Assembly (NCBI GenBank): GCA_000433095.1
Contig: HF991466.1
Span: 50,052 to 68,112, forward strand
Source of the DNA: Clostridium sp. CAG:967
GTDB lineage: Bacteria > Cyanobacteriota > Vampirovibrionia > Gastranaerophilales > Gastranaerophilaceae
Length of the DNA: 18,061 nt
Direction of reading: 5' to 3'
The notes beneath the pieces were generated by a model. That model did no database searches and was not told where the DNA came from. It worked only from the letters and a program-made list of their open reading frames with translations. Positions 1-7,127 of this stretch are shown piece after piece. Made by a program: the position numbers and the translations under genes. Each line of letters opens with the position of its first letter. Position 1 is the first letter of the stretch.

Positions 1-726
1 ACCCGCCACATTGGGGCTTTTAGGAATTTTTTAGGACACTCATGCGCATTTACCTTAGCTGAGGTGCTAATTACTCTCGGCATTATTGGTGTGGTTGCGG
101 CAATGACTTTACCTATTCTGGTAGCAAACTACAAAAAACAAGTTACGGTTACACAGTTAAAAAAGGCTTATACAGAAATATCCCAGGCCATAAAACTTTC
201 AGAACTGCAAAACGGTGATACTTCAAGCTGGGACTTTACTTTAAGCGGAACAGATTTTTATTACAGATATTTACAAGGTTATTTTATTAAAAATAAAGAG
301 GTTCAAAATAGAGAATTTAAAAACGAATATATAGTAAACAATTTAAACGGTACAAAATGCACGTCAGAAGTTTGGTGCACACGACAAGACAGCTTTTATA
401 TATATCTGAACAACGGTTCAATCATGGGCATCATGACACATGAGGGACAGTCAAAATATAAATCCGTTACGGTTGATATTAACGGTTTTAAAAAGCCTAA
501 TCAGCTAGGAAAAGATTTTTTTGTATTTTCAATTATTTCACCTGACGGACTTGTCCCGTACGGTTATAAAGATGGTGGTATCAGCGCAATGAAATATGAT
601 ACACTTGACAGAAATAAATTGAAAAGCACAGTGGAATATGCCTGTAATACTAAAAGTAAAGGGATTTGGTGTTCAGCATTAATCATTGCAGACGGATGGG
701 AAATCAAAGACGATTATCCGTGGTAA
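1..726 (+). CDS. Type IV prepilin / pseudopilin-like protein, 5' partial
   Basis: The reading frame is open to the first base of the window, so the true start lies upstream. A GTG at 64 is the first possible in-frame start, but using it would cut through the prepilin signal. The frame reads S-C-A then FTLAEVLITLGIIG around bases 40-90. This is a class III signal: a cleavage site before Phe, Glu at mature position 5, and a hydrophobic helix running on through GVVAAMTLP. The residue before the cleavage site is Ala, not the usual Gly. The rest is a soluble domain of about 190 residues with two Cys pairs (around bases 358-385 and 642-672) that could form disulfides. Such proteins build type IV pili or type II secretion pseudopili in the inner membrane. 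The subtype cannot be told from this fragment. The last 23 bases overlap the end of the convergent gene on the other strand. Confidence 0.85.
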   Translation, partial: TRHIGAFRNFLGHSCAFTLAEVLITLGIIGVVAAMTLPILVANYKKQVTVTQLKKAYTEISQAIKLSELQNGDTSSWDFTLSGTDFYYRYLQGYFIKNKEVQNREFKNEYIVNNLNGTKCTSEVWCTRQDSFYIYLNNGSIMGIMTHEGQSKYKSVTVDINGFKKPNQLGKDFFVFSIISPDGLVPYGYKDGGISAMKYDTLDRNKLKSTVEYACNTKSKGIWCSALIIADGWEIKDDYPW

Positions 727-2032
727 ATATAACAGTTCTTGCAACTGCAACCATTGTCCAGAACACAAATTGTATTTGAGGTCTGAAAAATACAGTGTCA
801 ACAAGTCCGTGTATGCATACGGCACATATTGAGATTAATGCGGTTGAAACAATTATTACATCTTTTGTATTTGAAGATTTTAGTATAAATTTGACCGCAT
901 TTTTTATTAATGTTATTAAAAATCCCACAAATGCTGTCAGAGCAAAAATACCGCTTTCAACACCGATTTCTAAGAAAATATTATATGCACTTAAAGCATC
1001 AAAACCTGTTTTCATATAAAGCCCGTAAATCTCACGGAAATTTTGATTACCTACTCCTATGCCCAAAAGCCAGTTGTCTTTAAACATTTCAACAGAAGAA
1101 TTATATACATTAAACCTGAAAGAATTTGAAGAATCCTGTCTCATTGCAAAAATAGATAAAACTCTTGCCCGTAAAGACGAAACAAGAAGCAGTGCAGCTG
1201 TGGCAAATGCAATTACACCGCCTGCAACTGACAGATATATCTGCTTATAATTTTCCCACAAATATTTAGCCGATACAGCAAACATACCGGTAATAATTAC
1301 CAGCATTCCGATATAAGACCCTCTGCATCCTGTTAAAAATAAAGTTAATGTTGAAAGAAACGCCAAAACCAGACTTCCTGATGCAAACCTGTATTTTTTA
1401 TCATTAAGAAAATAAGCTGCCATACCGTAAATTGCAGGAATACCCGCAACAAAATATCCTCCCAAAAGGTTCGGATTATAAGGCTTTAATGTTCCGTAAA
1501 CTCTTGTCATTACCTCTTCAGGATTTAATTTTGAAACATCCTGCCAGGTAGAAATTTCTTCTACATGCGCAAAGTTTTGCAAAAATCCGGCAACAGCTTC
1601 AAAACTTACACAAACCCCAATTGCTGAAAGAATAAATGGTATTTTGGACTTGTTATTTTTCAAGTACTGAACCATTGAAAAATAAAATCCCAAATATGTA
1701 AAAGTCTTTAAAAAACCTTTTAAACTCAAATGAAACAGCGTAGAACCCGCTAAGCTGATAATTACAAACATAAAATAGGTCAAAAGCCATAGTTCAAATC
1801 CACAGGAAGATAATCTTTCCTCAGGTTTAGTCAATATTTTAATAACAGTTAAAAATACAGTAATAAGAGCAATAAAACCTATTACATCGGACGACATTAC
1901 GGTAGATGCCAAAAACACCGCAATAATTGACACCAAAATGAGTTTGTCTATATGCTGTAAAAACAAGCTGTTTTCATATAAGTATTTAGATTTTTCCTGA
2001 GTAAATTTTAATATATTATTGAACATCGTCAT
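704..2032 (-). CDS. IctB-family / O-antigen ligase-like polytopic membrane protein
   Basis: This is a 442-residue protein with about ten to twelve hydrophobic segments and the layout of the Wzy_C/O-antigen ligase superfamily. Conserved pieces are RVYGTLKPYNPNLLGGY (177-193), a TGCRGSYIG loop (234-242) and a GIGVGNQNF..YGLYM block (324-340) followed by FDALSAYNIFLEIGVESG (344-361). The last two blocks match, as I remember it, the cyanobacterial IctB branch rather than WaaL proper. WaaL-type ligases usually carry His-Asn where this protein has Tyr-Asn (350-351), so classical ligase activity is doubtful. IctB was once proposed as a bicarbonate transporter, a role now disputed. Given its operon partners (heptose kinase and DUF4330), a role in surface polysaccharide seems more likely, but that is inference. 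The start overlaps the upstream gene by 17 bases; a second ATG two codons in is equally possible. Confidence 0.8.
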   Translation of the reverse strand: MTMFNNILKFTQEKSKYLYENSLFLQHIDKLILVSIIAVFLASTVMSSDVIGFIALITVFLTVIKILTKPEERLSSCGFELWLLTYFMFVIISLAGSTLFHLSLKGFLKTFTYLGFYFSMVQYLKNNKSKIPFILSAIGVCVSFEAVAGFLQNFAHVEEISTWQDVSKLNPEEVMTRVYGTLKPYNPNLLGGYFVAGIPAIYGMAAYFLNDKKYRFASGSLVLAFLSTLTLFLTGCRGSYIGMLVIITGMFAVSAKYLWENYKQIYLSVAGGVIAFATAALLLVSSLRARVLSIFAMRQDSSNSFRFNVYNSSVEMFKDNWLLGIGVGNQNFREIYGLYMKTGFDALSAYNIFLEIGVESGIFALTAFVGFLITLIKNAVKFILKSSNTKDVIIVSTALISICAVCIHGLVDTVFFRPQIQFVFWTMVAVARTVIFTTDNRL

Positions 2033-2582
2033 CTGTGTTTATTGAATTATGGAACTTATCATCATCTGTAACAGGCATAACTTTTAAATCAGATACAGTA
2101 CCCGTAAATTTATAATCTTTACCTTCTAAAGTAATAGGAAGTCCCATTTTAATTTTGTTACCGCCAACAACTGCACCATCCTTAGTAATTTTTGCCGTAT
2201 CAGTCAAAGTTACGATTATATCATACATATAAGCCTGTGAAACATCATCTACAACAAGAACTTTTTTATTATTTATAACAGGTAAAACAACTTTTTTTCT
2301 GTCAGCTTTAACCTCAAGAATATCCAAATCGGTATAAGGAACGTTTCTTATGCTGATAAAAGTCTTTTCATTTGCTTTTAGCGGTATTGCGCCTCCTGTA
2401 AGAGTAACTCCTCTTATAAATACTTGAAATGATATTTTAGAAGTTGCTTCAATCTGTTTTGCAGCAGTTTGTCTGAAATTCTTGTAAGTAAAAAATCCGA
2501 CAATTAAAGCAATAATAATGCCGACAATTACAATTAAATCAACAGGTTTAATTTTTTTTAAAAGTTCTAAAAATTTGTTCAT
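2016..2582 (-). CDS. DUF4330-like single-pass membrane protein
   Basis: This is a 188-residue protein with a short basic N-terminus, one membrane helix at about residues 14-33 (VDLIVIVGIIIALIVGFF), and a beta-rich domain facing the periplasm. That layout, starting with a K-P-V-D-L-I-V motif ahead of the helix and an I-x-F-x-V-x-I-R-G-V strand, fits DUF4330, a family of unknown function common in cyanobacteria. A good ribosome binding site, GGAGAG on the minus strand, lies at 2588-2593, five bases from the ATG. The gene sits 32 bases after rfaE1 and overlaps the next gene by 17 bases, so the three are almost certainly cotranscribed and partly translationally coupled. The function is unknown; an accessory role for the neighbouring ligase-like protein is a guess from position. 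Confidence 0.7.
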   Translation of the reverse strand: MNKFLELLKKIKPVDLIVIVGIIIALIVGFFTYKNFRQTAAKQIEATSKISFQVFIRGVTLTGGAIPLKANEKTFISIRNVPYTDLDILEVKADRKKVVLPVINNKKVLVVDDVSQAYMYDIIVTLTDTAKITKDGAVVGGNKIKMGLPITLEGKDYKFTGTVSDLKVMPVTDDDKFHNSINTDDDVQ

Positions 2583-2614
2583 AAAAACTCTCCATAATAT
2601 TCTTTAAAATCGGA

Positions 2615-3619
2615 TTACAGTTTTTCAACGGCATCCAAAATTTCATTAACGGTAGTAGTAGCACAACCGAATTGTCTGACTACAATACTTGCCGCAATAT
2701 TTCCAATAATAGCAGCATACGCCGGATCAGCACCGGCAGCAAGAGCAAGTGTATAAACAGCAGTAACTGTATCACCGGCACCTGTAACATCAAAAACTTC
2801 TGATTTATTAAAAACAGGAATTTTTGTATAATTACCGTTCGGTCTGGCAACAAACATACCGTCGGCTCCGCAGGTAATAAGTATTGATCTTGCATTTGTT
2901 TCATTTAACAATTTATCACCTGCAAGTTTTAAGTCTTCTTCACCGTTAATAAAAAATCCTACTGACTTCTGGGTATCAGGAAGATTCGGTGTCATAGACG
3001 TAATATTTTTATATGTATGCAAATCTTTCTGCGCATCAACAACGATAACTTTATTATGCTGATTAGCAAGTTTTATGGTTTCCTGAATAATTCGTGGAGT
3101 AAGTGTTCCGATATGGTAATCAGATAAAATTACAGCATCGTGCTCAGGAACAGCTCTTTCAATTTGCCTTAAAACCTCTTCTTCTATTTCAGGACTTAAC
3201 AAAGCATTGGTTTGTCTGTCAATACGAACAATCTGCTGTGTTATGGAAGTTGTAATAGAACCTGAGATACGAGTTTTGGTAGTGGTTTTTCTTGAAGGAT
3301 CAACAACAAGTCTTCCGCAATTTACCTTTGCCTTTTCAAATGTTTCTCTAAGCTGTCCTGCCTGAAAGTCGTCACCGCAAACACCGATAACACTCACTTT
3401 ACCGTCATTCAATGTAGAAACGTTATGTGCAGCATTGGAAGCAGCTCCGAGAATTAACTTTGTATTTGAATGAAGCAAAATCAATACCGGTGCTTCCCTG
3501 GAAATTCTTTCGGCATCACCGTATATCATTTCATCAATAGCTAAATCACCTATAACCAGAACTTTTGGTTCATATAATTTTTTAATATAAGAAACTAATT
3601 GTTCTTTATTGATATACAT
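2615..3619 (-). CDS. rfaE1: D-glycero-beta-D-manno-heptose-7-phosphate kinase (HldE kinase domain type)
   Basis: This 334-residue PfkB/ribokinase-family enzyme phosphorylates D-glycero-D-manno-heptose 7-phosphate at C1, a step toward ADP-heptose for LPS core or S-layer glycans. Visible features are VLVIGDLAIDEMIYGDAERISREAPV (20-45 in pieces; the REAPV segment is typical of HldE), LGAASNAAHN (57-66), the substrate-loop VRIDRQT (131-137), TPNLPD (210-215) and the PfkB signature DVTGAGDTV with the catalytic base Asp283. The adenylyltransferase domain fused to the kinase in E. coli HldE is absent, so that activity must be encoded elsewhere (RfaE2 type). It is the first gene of a minus-strand operon. 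AAGGAAG at 3627-3633 is a good ribosome binding site for the ATG at 3619. The start is slightly uncertain, but no better upstream codon is visible. Confidence 0.87.
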   Translation of the reverse strand: MYINKEQLVSYIKKLYEPKVLVIGDLAIDEMIYGDAERISREAPVLILLHSNTKLILGAASNAAHNVSTLNDGKVSVIGVCGDDFQAGQLRETFEKAKVNCGRLVVDPSRKTTTKTRISGSITTSITQQIVRIDRQTNALLSPEIEEEVLRQIERAVPEHDAVILSDYHIGTLTPRIIQETIKLANQHNKVIVVDAQKDLHTYKNITSMTPNLPDTQKSVGFFINGEEDLKLAGDKLLNETNARSILITCGADGMFVARPNGNYTKIPVFNKSEVFDVTGAGDTVTAVYTLALAAGADPAYAAIIGNIAASIVVRQFGCATTTVNEILDAVEKL

Positions 3620-3710
3620 AAAATAACTTCCTTGTATAAAAAAATACTAACACAAACATGAATTTTCGCAAAAATAATAAAACAAAGAGAATTGTAAACT
3701 TTTTAAAAAA

Positions 3711-3719
3711 TTTATAGCA
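3711..3719 (-). promoter_or_regulatory. Candidate extended -10 promoter for the rfaE1 operon
   Basis: On the minus strand this reads TGC-TATAAA, an extended -10 element about 90 bases upstream of the rfaE1 start. No good -35 box is seen. A second weaker -10-like TAGTAT lies at 3644-3649. Either could serve. Confidence 0.35.
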
Positions 3720-3745
3720 AAAAAATTTTTTTTTACGATTTAATA

Positions 3746-3751
3746 TATAAT
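3746..3751 (+). promoter_or_regulatory. -10 box of the 3777 gene
   Basis: A perfect TATAAT lies 25 bases before the ATG, behind a run of A and T (3720-3734) that could act as an UP-like element. No clear -35 box is visible. The predicted transcript would start near 3758, leaving a short leader that includes AGAAAGG at 3762-3768 as the ribosome binding site. Confidence 0.5.
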
Positions 3752-3776
3752 AATCAAAACTAGAAAGGCTGGAAGC

Positions 3777-4250
3777 ATGATTACCTCAGTTCAAAATATA
3801 AATTTTACCCGATGTAATACAATAGCTCGAAATCAGAATAAAAATATAACTTACCCAAAATTATCACAATCTCAGGCTTGTGACAGTGTAAGTTTTACAG
3901 GCGGCAAAATGCCAAAAATCAAATTATCATCAGAAAGCACAGAACTTATCAGGGAATTTGCTAAAAAGCTGCAACTAAATAAATTATATAAATTTGATAA
4001 ACCTGATGTTCAAACTTTCCACGTAACAGCTATTGCATCTAAAAATCATCCTGAAAACAGAATTCTTTATGTTCAATATTCAGGCTATGCAAAAGATAAT
4101 ATGACAAAACACTTAAAATGTGCAATAAGTAATTCAGGTCAAGTTTTCGAAGATAATCAGCTGACCAATAAAGCAAAAGATGTTACTGCTTATGAAGAAA
4201 TAATACCTGAATTAATAAGTTACGCATCAAAAGAATTAAAGGTGTCTTGA
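3777..4250 (+). CDS. Small hypothetical protein with F-T-G-G-ending N-terminal tail
   Basis: This 157-residue protein is of a family I do not recognise. Residues 1-45 are polar and low in complexity (many N, Q, S, T) and end in DSVSFTGGKMPK. After that comes a compact alpha/beta domain with a helix (STELIREFAKKLQL), strands around FHVTAIAS and ILYVQYSGYA, and a C-terminal helix. There is no signal peptide or membrane segment, so it is predicted to be cytoplasmic. The ribosome binding site AGAAAGG (3762-3768) and the TATAAT at 3746 support this start. It stands alone between divergent and convergent neighbours, and its last 15 bases overlap the metallophosphoesterase gene on the other strand. 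A similar tail occurs on the protein at 12301-12756. Confidence 0.75.
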   Translation: MITSVQNINFTRCNTIARNQNKNITYPKLSQSQACDSVSFTGGKMPKIKLSSESTELIREFAKKLQLNKLYKFDKPDVQTFHVTAIASKNHPENRILYVQYSGYAKDNMTKHLKCAISNSGQVFEDNQLTNKAKDVTAYEEIIPELISYASKELKVS

Positions 4251-4970
4251 AGAAGGACTGATTAGCATTTGAGCAAGTTTATCGGCACCTTCAAATTCAC
4301 GTGCCCTTAAAATATTTGCCGCCATTTCTTTGTCGTAATCTACAAATCTGTGTTCGATAGAGAAACCGCCGTCTTGAAATTCGGCAATAACATAACAAGC
4401 TTTAGGATCTTGCGTGAACGGACGTCCGACACTGCCTACATTAACCACAGTCTGTTTCTTGCTTGTCTGATACCCGCATGGAATATGTGTATGACCGCAA
4501 AAAATAATGTCGGCATCAGTACCCTCTAATATTTCTTCAACTTTTTTTATCGACAAATCAGGCAATATATCTTCATTATTACGTCTGGGAGACCCATGAA
4601 CAAGAAGCACCTTTACTCCTTCAACCGTAAGTTCTTTTTGAGGAGGTAAGCTTCTAAGATAATCTTTCATTTCATCTTCAATAAAATAAACATCATCAGC
4701 AAGTGCATTTGCCATTACAGGAAAAATATTTTTCACATTTTCCATAATTTCAGGTGAAAAATCAGCAATCATTTTATCTGTATTCCCCTGTATTACAACC
4801 CAATCAGGCTTTTTAGAAATCAAATCAATAATTAATCTTGGCTGCGGACCTGCCATTGCCAAATCACCAAGACAAAAAACTTTTTCAACATTATTTGATT
4901 TCATATCATTCATAACACTTTCAAGAGCCTGAAAATTACCGTGTATATCAGAAATTACTGCGACTTTCAT
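4236..4970 (-). CDS. YfcE/MJ0936-type metallophosphoesterase
   Basis: This 244-residue protein has all five metal-binding blocks of the calcineurin-like phosphoesterase fold: DIHGN (Asp8, His10), GDLAMAGP (35-42), GNTD (62-65), HGSP (125-128) and GHTH (159-162), followed by NVGSVGRP (177-184), typical of the small bacterial branch. Members hydrolyse phosphodiesters with two metal ions such as manganese; the natural substrate is not predictable. There is no signal peptide, so it should act in the cytoplasm. A strong ribosome binding site, GGAGG on the minus strand, lies at 4977-4981, six bases from the ATG. The gene is divergent from ispG across a 40-base gap, so the promoter of one must reach into or abut the other. 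The 3' end overlaps the convergent small gene by 15 bases. Confidence 0.87.
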   Translation of the reverse strand: MKVAVISDIHGNFQALESVMNDMKSNNVEKVFCLGDLAMAGPQPRLIIDLISKKPDWVVIQGNTDKMIADFSPEIMENVKNIFPVMANALADDVYFIEDEMKDYLRSLPPQKELTVEGVKVLLVHGSPRRNNEDILPDLSIKKVEEILEGTDADIIFCGHTHIPCGYQTSKKQTVVNVGSVGRPFTQDPKACYVIAEFQDGGFSIEHRFVDYDKEMAANILRAREFEGADKLAQMLISPSSRHL

Positions 4971-5010
4971 TAATTACCTCCAAATATCTTCTTTGTGATA
5001 AAATAATAAT

Positions 5011-6066
5011 ATGATAAAAAGAAGAAAATCAAAAGAATTAACAATAGGAAATGTAAAAATAGGAAACGGAGCTTTAATAAGTGTCCAATCCATGTGCAAC
5101 ACCGACACCCGTGATGTCAAAACAACTATTAATCAAATAAATGAAATGGCAGAAAAAGGCTGTGAGCTTGTAAGATTAGCAGTATTAAATAAAGATGCTG
5201 CAGATGCAATAAAAGACATTGTAAAAAAATCACCTGTTCCGTTAATTGCAGATATACATTTTGATTACAGACTTGCAATACAGTGTATAAATAACGGGAT
5301 TAATGCTCTCAGATTAAACCCGGGCAACATTGGAAAAAGAGAAAATGTTGAAAAAGTCGTTGCACTTGCAAAACAACAGCAAATACCTATAAGAATAGGC
5401 GTAAATGCCGGTTCTTTGGAAAAAAATTTGCAGGATAAAGATATTCCTTTATCGGAAAAAATGGTTATCAGTGCGCTTGGACATATTAAAATTTTAGAAG
5501 ATCTTGATTTTGATCTTATTAAAGTTTCATTAAAATCATCAGATGTCTTAACAACAATTGAAGCTTACCGTTCAATTGCAGAAAAAATCCCTTATCCTCT
5601 GCATCTTGGAGTAACTGAGGCAGGAACTTTGAGAGGCGGACTTATTAAATCATCTGTCGGATTAGGAACTTTGCTTGCAGAAGGTATCGGAGATACAATC
5701 AGAGTTTCTCTGACAGAAAATCCTGTAGAAGAAGTCAGTGCAGGTTTTGAAATTTTAAAAAGTTTAGGTCTGAGAGAAAAAGGTGTCAACTTTGTTTCCT
5801 GCCCGACTTGCGGAAGAACACAAATTGACCTTATTGCACTCGCAAAAAAAGTTGAAGAAAGATTTAAAAACCTGAAAGAACCCATAACCATAGCAACAAT
5901 GGGATGTGCGGTAAACGGTCCCGGCGAAGCCAAACATGCAGATTACGGCATTGCAGGAGGCATTAATGAGGGTTACATTTTCAAAAAAGGTGAAATTATA
6001 GCAAAAGTACCTGAAGACCAACTTCTTGAAAAGTTAGAAGAAATTATAACAAAATCATCCAAATAA
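5011..6066 (+). CDS. ispG: 4-hydroxy-3-methylbut-2-enyl diphosphate synthase (flavodoxin type)
   Basis: IspG (GcpE) converts methylerythritol cyclodiphosphate to HMBPP, the penultimate step of the MEP isoprenoid pathway, in the cytoplasm. The 351-residue length fits the compact bacterial form. Visible motifs are RRKSKELTIGNVKIGNG at the start, the GALISVQSM strand (20-28), ADIHFDYRLA (80-89), LRLNPGNIG (100-108), and the [4Fe-4S] ligands Cys264, Cys267 (SCPTCGRTQ) and Cys299 with Glu306 (MGCAVNGPGE). All key residues are present. The N-terminus matches that of full-length homologues, which supports the ATG at 5011 although no ribosome binding site is visible in the A/T-only stretch before it; it may be leaderless or have an unstructured leader. 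It lies divergent from the metallophosphoesterase gene. Confidence 0.96.
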   Translation: MIKRRKSKELTIGNVKIGNGALISVQSMCNTDTRDVKTTINQINEMAEKGCELVRLAVLNKDAADAIKDIVKKSPVPLIADIHFDYRLAIQCINNGINALRLNPGNIGKRENVEKVVALAKQQQIPIRIGVNAGSLEKNLQDKDIPLSEKMVISALGHIKILEDLDFDLIKVSLKSSDVLTTIEAYRSIAEKIPYPLHLGVTEAGTLRGGLIKSSVGLGTLLAEGIGDTIRVSLTENPVEEVSAGFEILKSLGLREKGVNFVSCPTCGRTQIDLIALAKKVEERFKNLKEPITIATMGCAVNGPGEAKHADYGIAGGINEGYIFKKGEIIAKVPEDQLLEKLEEIITKSSK

Positions 6067-6102
6067 TATATGATTTATTTATGTAAAGAAATTATAATAA
6101 TT

Positions 6103-6131
6103 TTGTAACTACTCATGAAAAGTACTATAAT
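6103..6131 (+). promoter_or_regulatory. Sigma-70 promoter of the exported-protein operon
   Basis: A -35 box TTGTAA (6103-6108) and a perfect -10 box TATAAT (6126-6131) are separated by 17 bases. Transcription would start near 6138, just before the ribosome binding site at 6141-6148. This is the clearest promoter in the window. Confidence 0.75.
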
Positions 6132-6150
6132 GTTATAAACAGAGGTGGAA

Positions 6151-6471
6151 ATGAAAAAAGTTTTATTAATTTTAAGTTTAATAGGTTTAGTAACTCTGCC
6201 GGCTTGCGCAGAATTAACAGTGTCAGATACATCTGCTGATGAATATTTAAGAAATCACGGATATTCTCAATCAACAATCAATATAGTTAACAAAACAAAA
6301 GCACAAGTTAACGGAGAACCTTTAACCGAACCTGTTGAACAAGAATATTATAACCAGCCGTTTGTTAAATGGTTCAGAAAATTTGTAATGTATATTGATC
6401 CTTCACTTGATGACCACTCATTTATGAATGATCATAACATTCATACTTCTCCAAGTTATGAAGATCTATAG
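6151..6471 (+). CDS. Small exported protein
   Basis: A protein of 106 residues starting at the ATG at 6151, preceded by AGAGGTGG (6141-6148). An in-frame GTG two codons upstream lies inside that ribosome binding site, so it is rejected as the start. Residues 1-21 form a signal peptide (MKKVLLILSLIGLVTLPACA). Cleavage after ACA by signal peptidase I is most likely. L-P-A-C loosely resembles a lipobox, but Pro before the Ala makes lipidation less likely. The mature part is acidic, with a conserved-looking segment ADEYLRNHGYSQSTINIV and an aromatic stretch QPFVKWFRKFVMYIDPS. I do not recognise the family. It is the first gene of a three-gene operon of exported proteins, and its end overlaps the next gene by 14 bases. 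Confidence 0.75.
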   Translation: MKKVLLILSLIGLVTLPACAELTVSDTSADEYLRNHGYSQSTINIVNKTKAQVNGEPLTEPVEQEYYNQPFVKWFRKFVMYIDPSLDDHSFMNDHNIHTSPSYEDL

Positions 6472-7120
6472 AGAATTTAACAAAGTTTCCACTCTGTTTA
6501 TAACTTTATTATTATTTTCTTTAAGTACTGCTTATGGTGCTCAGTCCGGATATTTAGAGTACAACTCTGTTTTATTTGACTATTCAAAATTAAATGCAGC
6601 AGAAATTCAAAAAGAAGCGGATGAATATTTCGATAAGTTCTTAACTTCTTCCGATGAACTGTTTAAAGAAAATTACTTAAACGCTGCCATGAGCAAATAC
6701 TATGTTCTGACCAAAATTGATTACTCACAAATCAAGCCATATATACAACTTGCACGTATTTATGATGAAAAAAATCATAACAGATTGGCAAAAGAATATT
6801 TTTACAAGGCTACAAACCTTGATACAAATAACCCTTATGCCAATTTTTATTTCGGAGAATTTTATTATAAAAGAAATGATTACAAAAGAGCTTTGCGTTA
6901 CTACAACATCGCATACAATAACGGATTGAATAATCGTTATGATTTAAATTTAAGACTTGCAACAATTTATGAAAAATTTGCAGATTTAGTTAACGCAAAA
7001 AAGTTTTATGAGGTATCATATTCATTGAACCCGAAAGCTACAGAATTACAGCAAAAAATTCAATCATTAAACGGGTTAAACTATGACAAGTCAGAATATT
7101 ATCATTTTATCAGGGAGTAG
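6458..7120 (+). CDS. Exported TPR-repeat protein
   Basis: A 220-residue protein from the ATG at 6458. A longer in-frame start at 6428 would put 10 extra residues ahead of the signal peptide. Residues 1-28 look like a signal peptide (STLFITLLLFSLSTAYGA). Three tetratricopeptide repeats follow, at about 93-126 (IKPYIQLARIYDEKNHNRLAK), 127-160 (NPYANFYFGEFYYKRNDYKRA) and 163-196 (LNLRLATIYEKFADLVNAKKF). TPR domains bind other proteins, so this is probably a periplasmic scaffold or adaptor. No ribosome binding site is visible, and the gene overlaps the previous one by 14 bases, which suggests translational coupling. The next gene's ribosome binding site overlaps this stop codon. The partner could be either operon neighbour; nothing in the sequence decides this. 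Confidence 0.82.
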   Translation: MKIYREFNKVSTLFITLLLFSLSTAYGAQSGYLEYNSVLFDYSKLNAAEIQKEADEYFDKFLTSSDELFKENYLNAAMSKYYVLTKIDYSQIKPYIQLARIYDEKNHNRLAKEYFYKATNLDTNNPYANFYFGEFYYKRNDYKRALRYYNIAYNNGLNNRYDLNLRLATIYEKFADLVNAKKFYEVSYSLNPKATELQQKIQSLNGLNYDKSEYYHFIRE

Positions 7121-7127
7121 GAGGCAA

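Noticed and set aside
795..1250. Plus-strand frames of 74 and 63 codons opposite the IctB-like gene
   Set aside because: No ribosome binding site, biased composition, and fully covered by a well-supported membrane protein gene.
2615..3619. rfaE1 seen as a truncated HldE
   Set aside because: Split kinase and adenylyltransferase enzymes are normal in many bacteria, and the kinase domain ends cleanly after its full fold.
3661..3735. A/T-rich tract as a replication origin or phage attachment site
   Set aside because: No DnaA-box cluster, no flanking integrase or tRNA gene, and the tract is explained by two divergent promoters.
5592..6021. Two long open frames on the minus strand inside ispG (113 and 85 codons)
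   Set aside because: They lie wholly within a highly conserved enzyme gene, are in different frames from each other, and their products are low-quality sequences. They are shadows of ispG.
6145..6150. GTG at 6145 as start of the small exported protein
   Set aside because: It overlaps the ribosome binding site AGAGGTGG; the ATG at 6151 is correctly spaced and starts a normal signal peptide.
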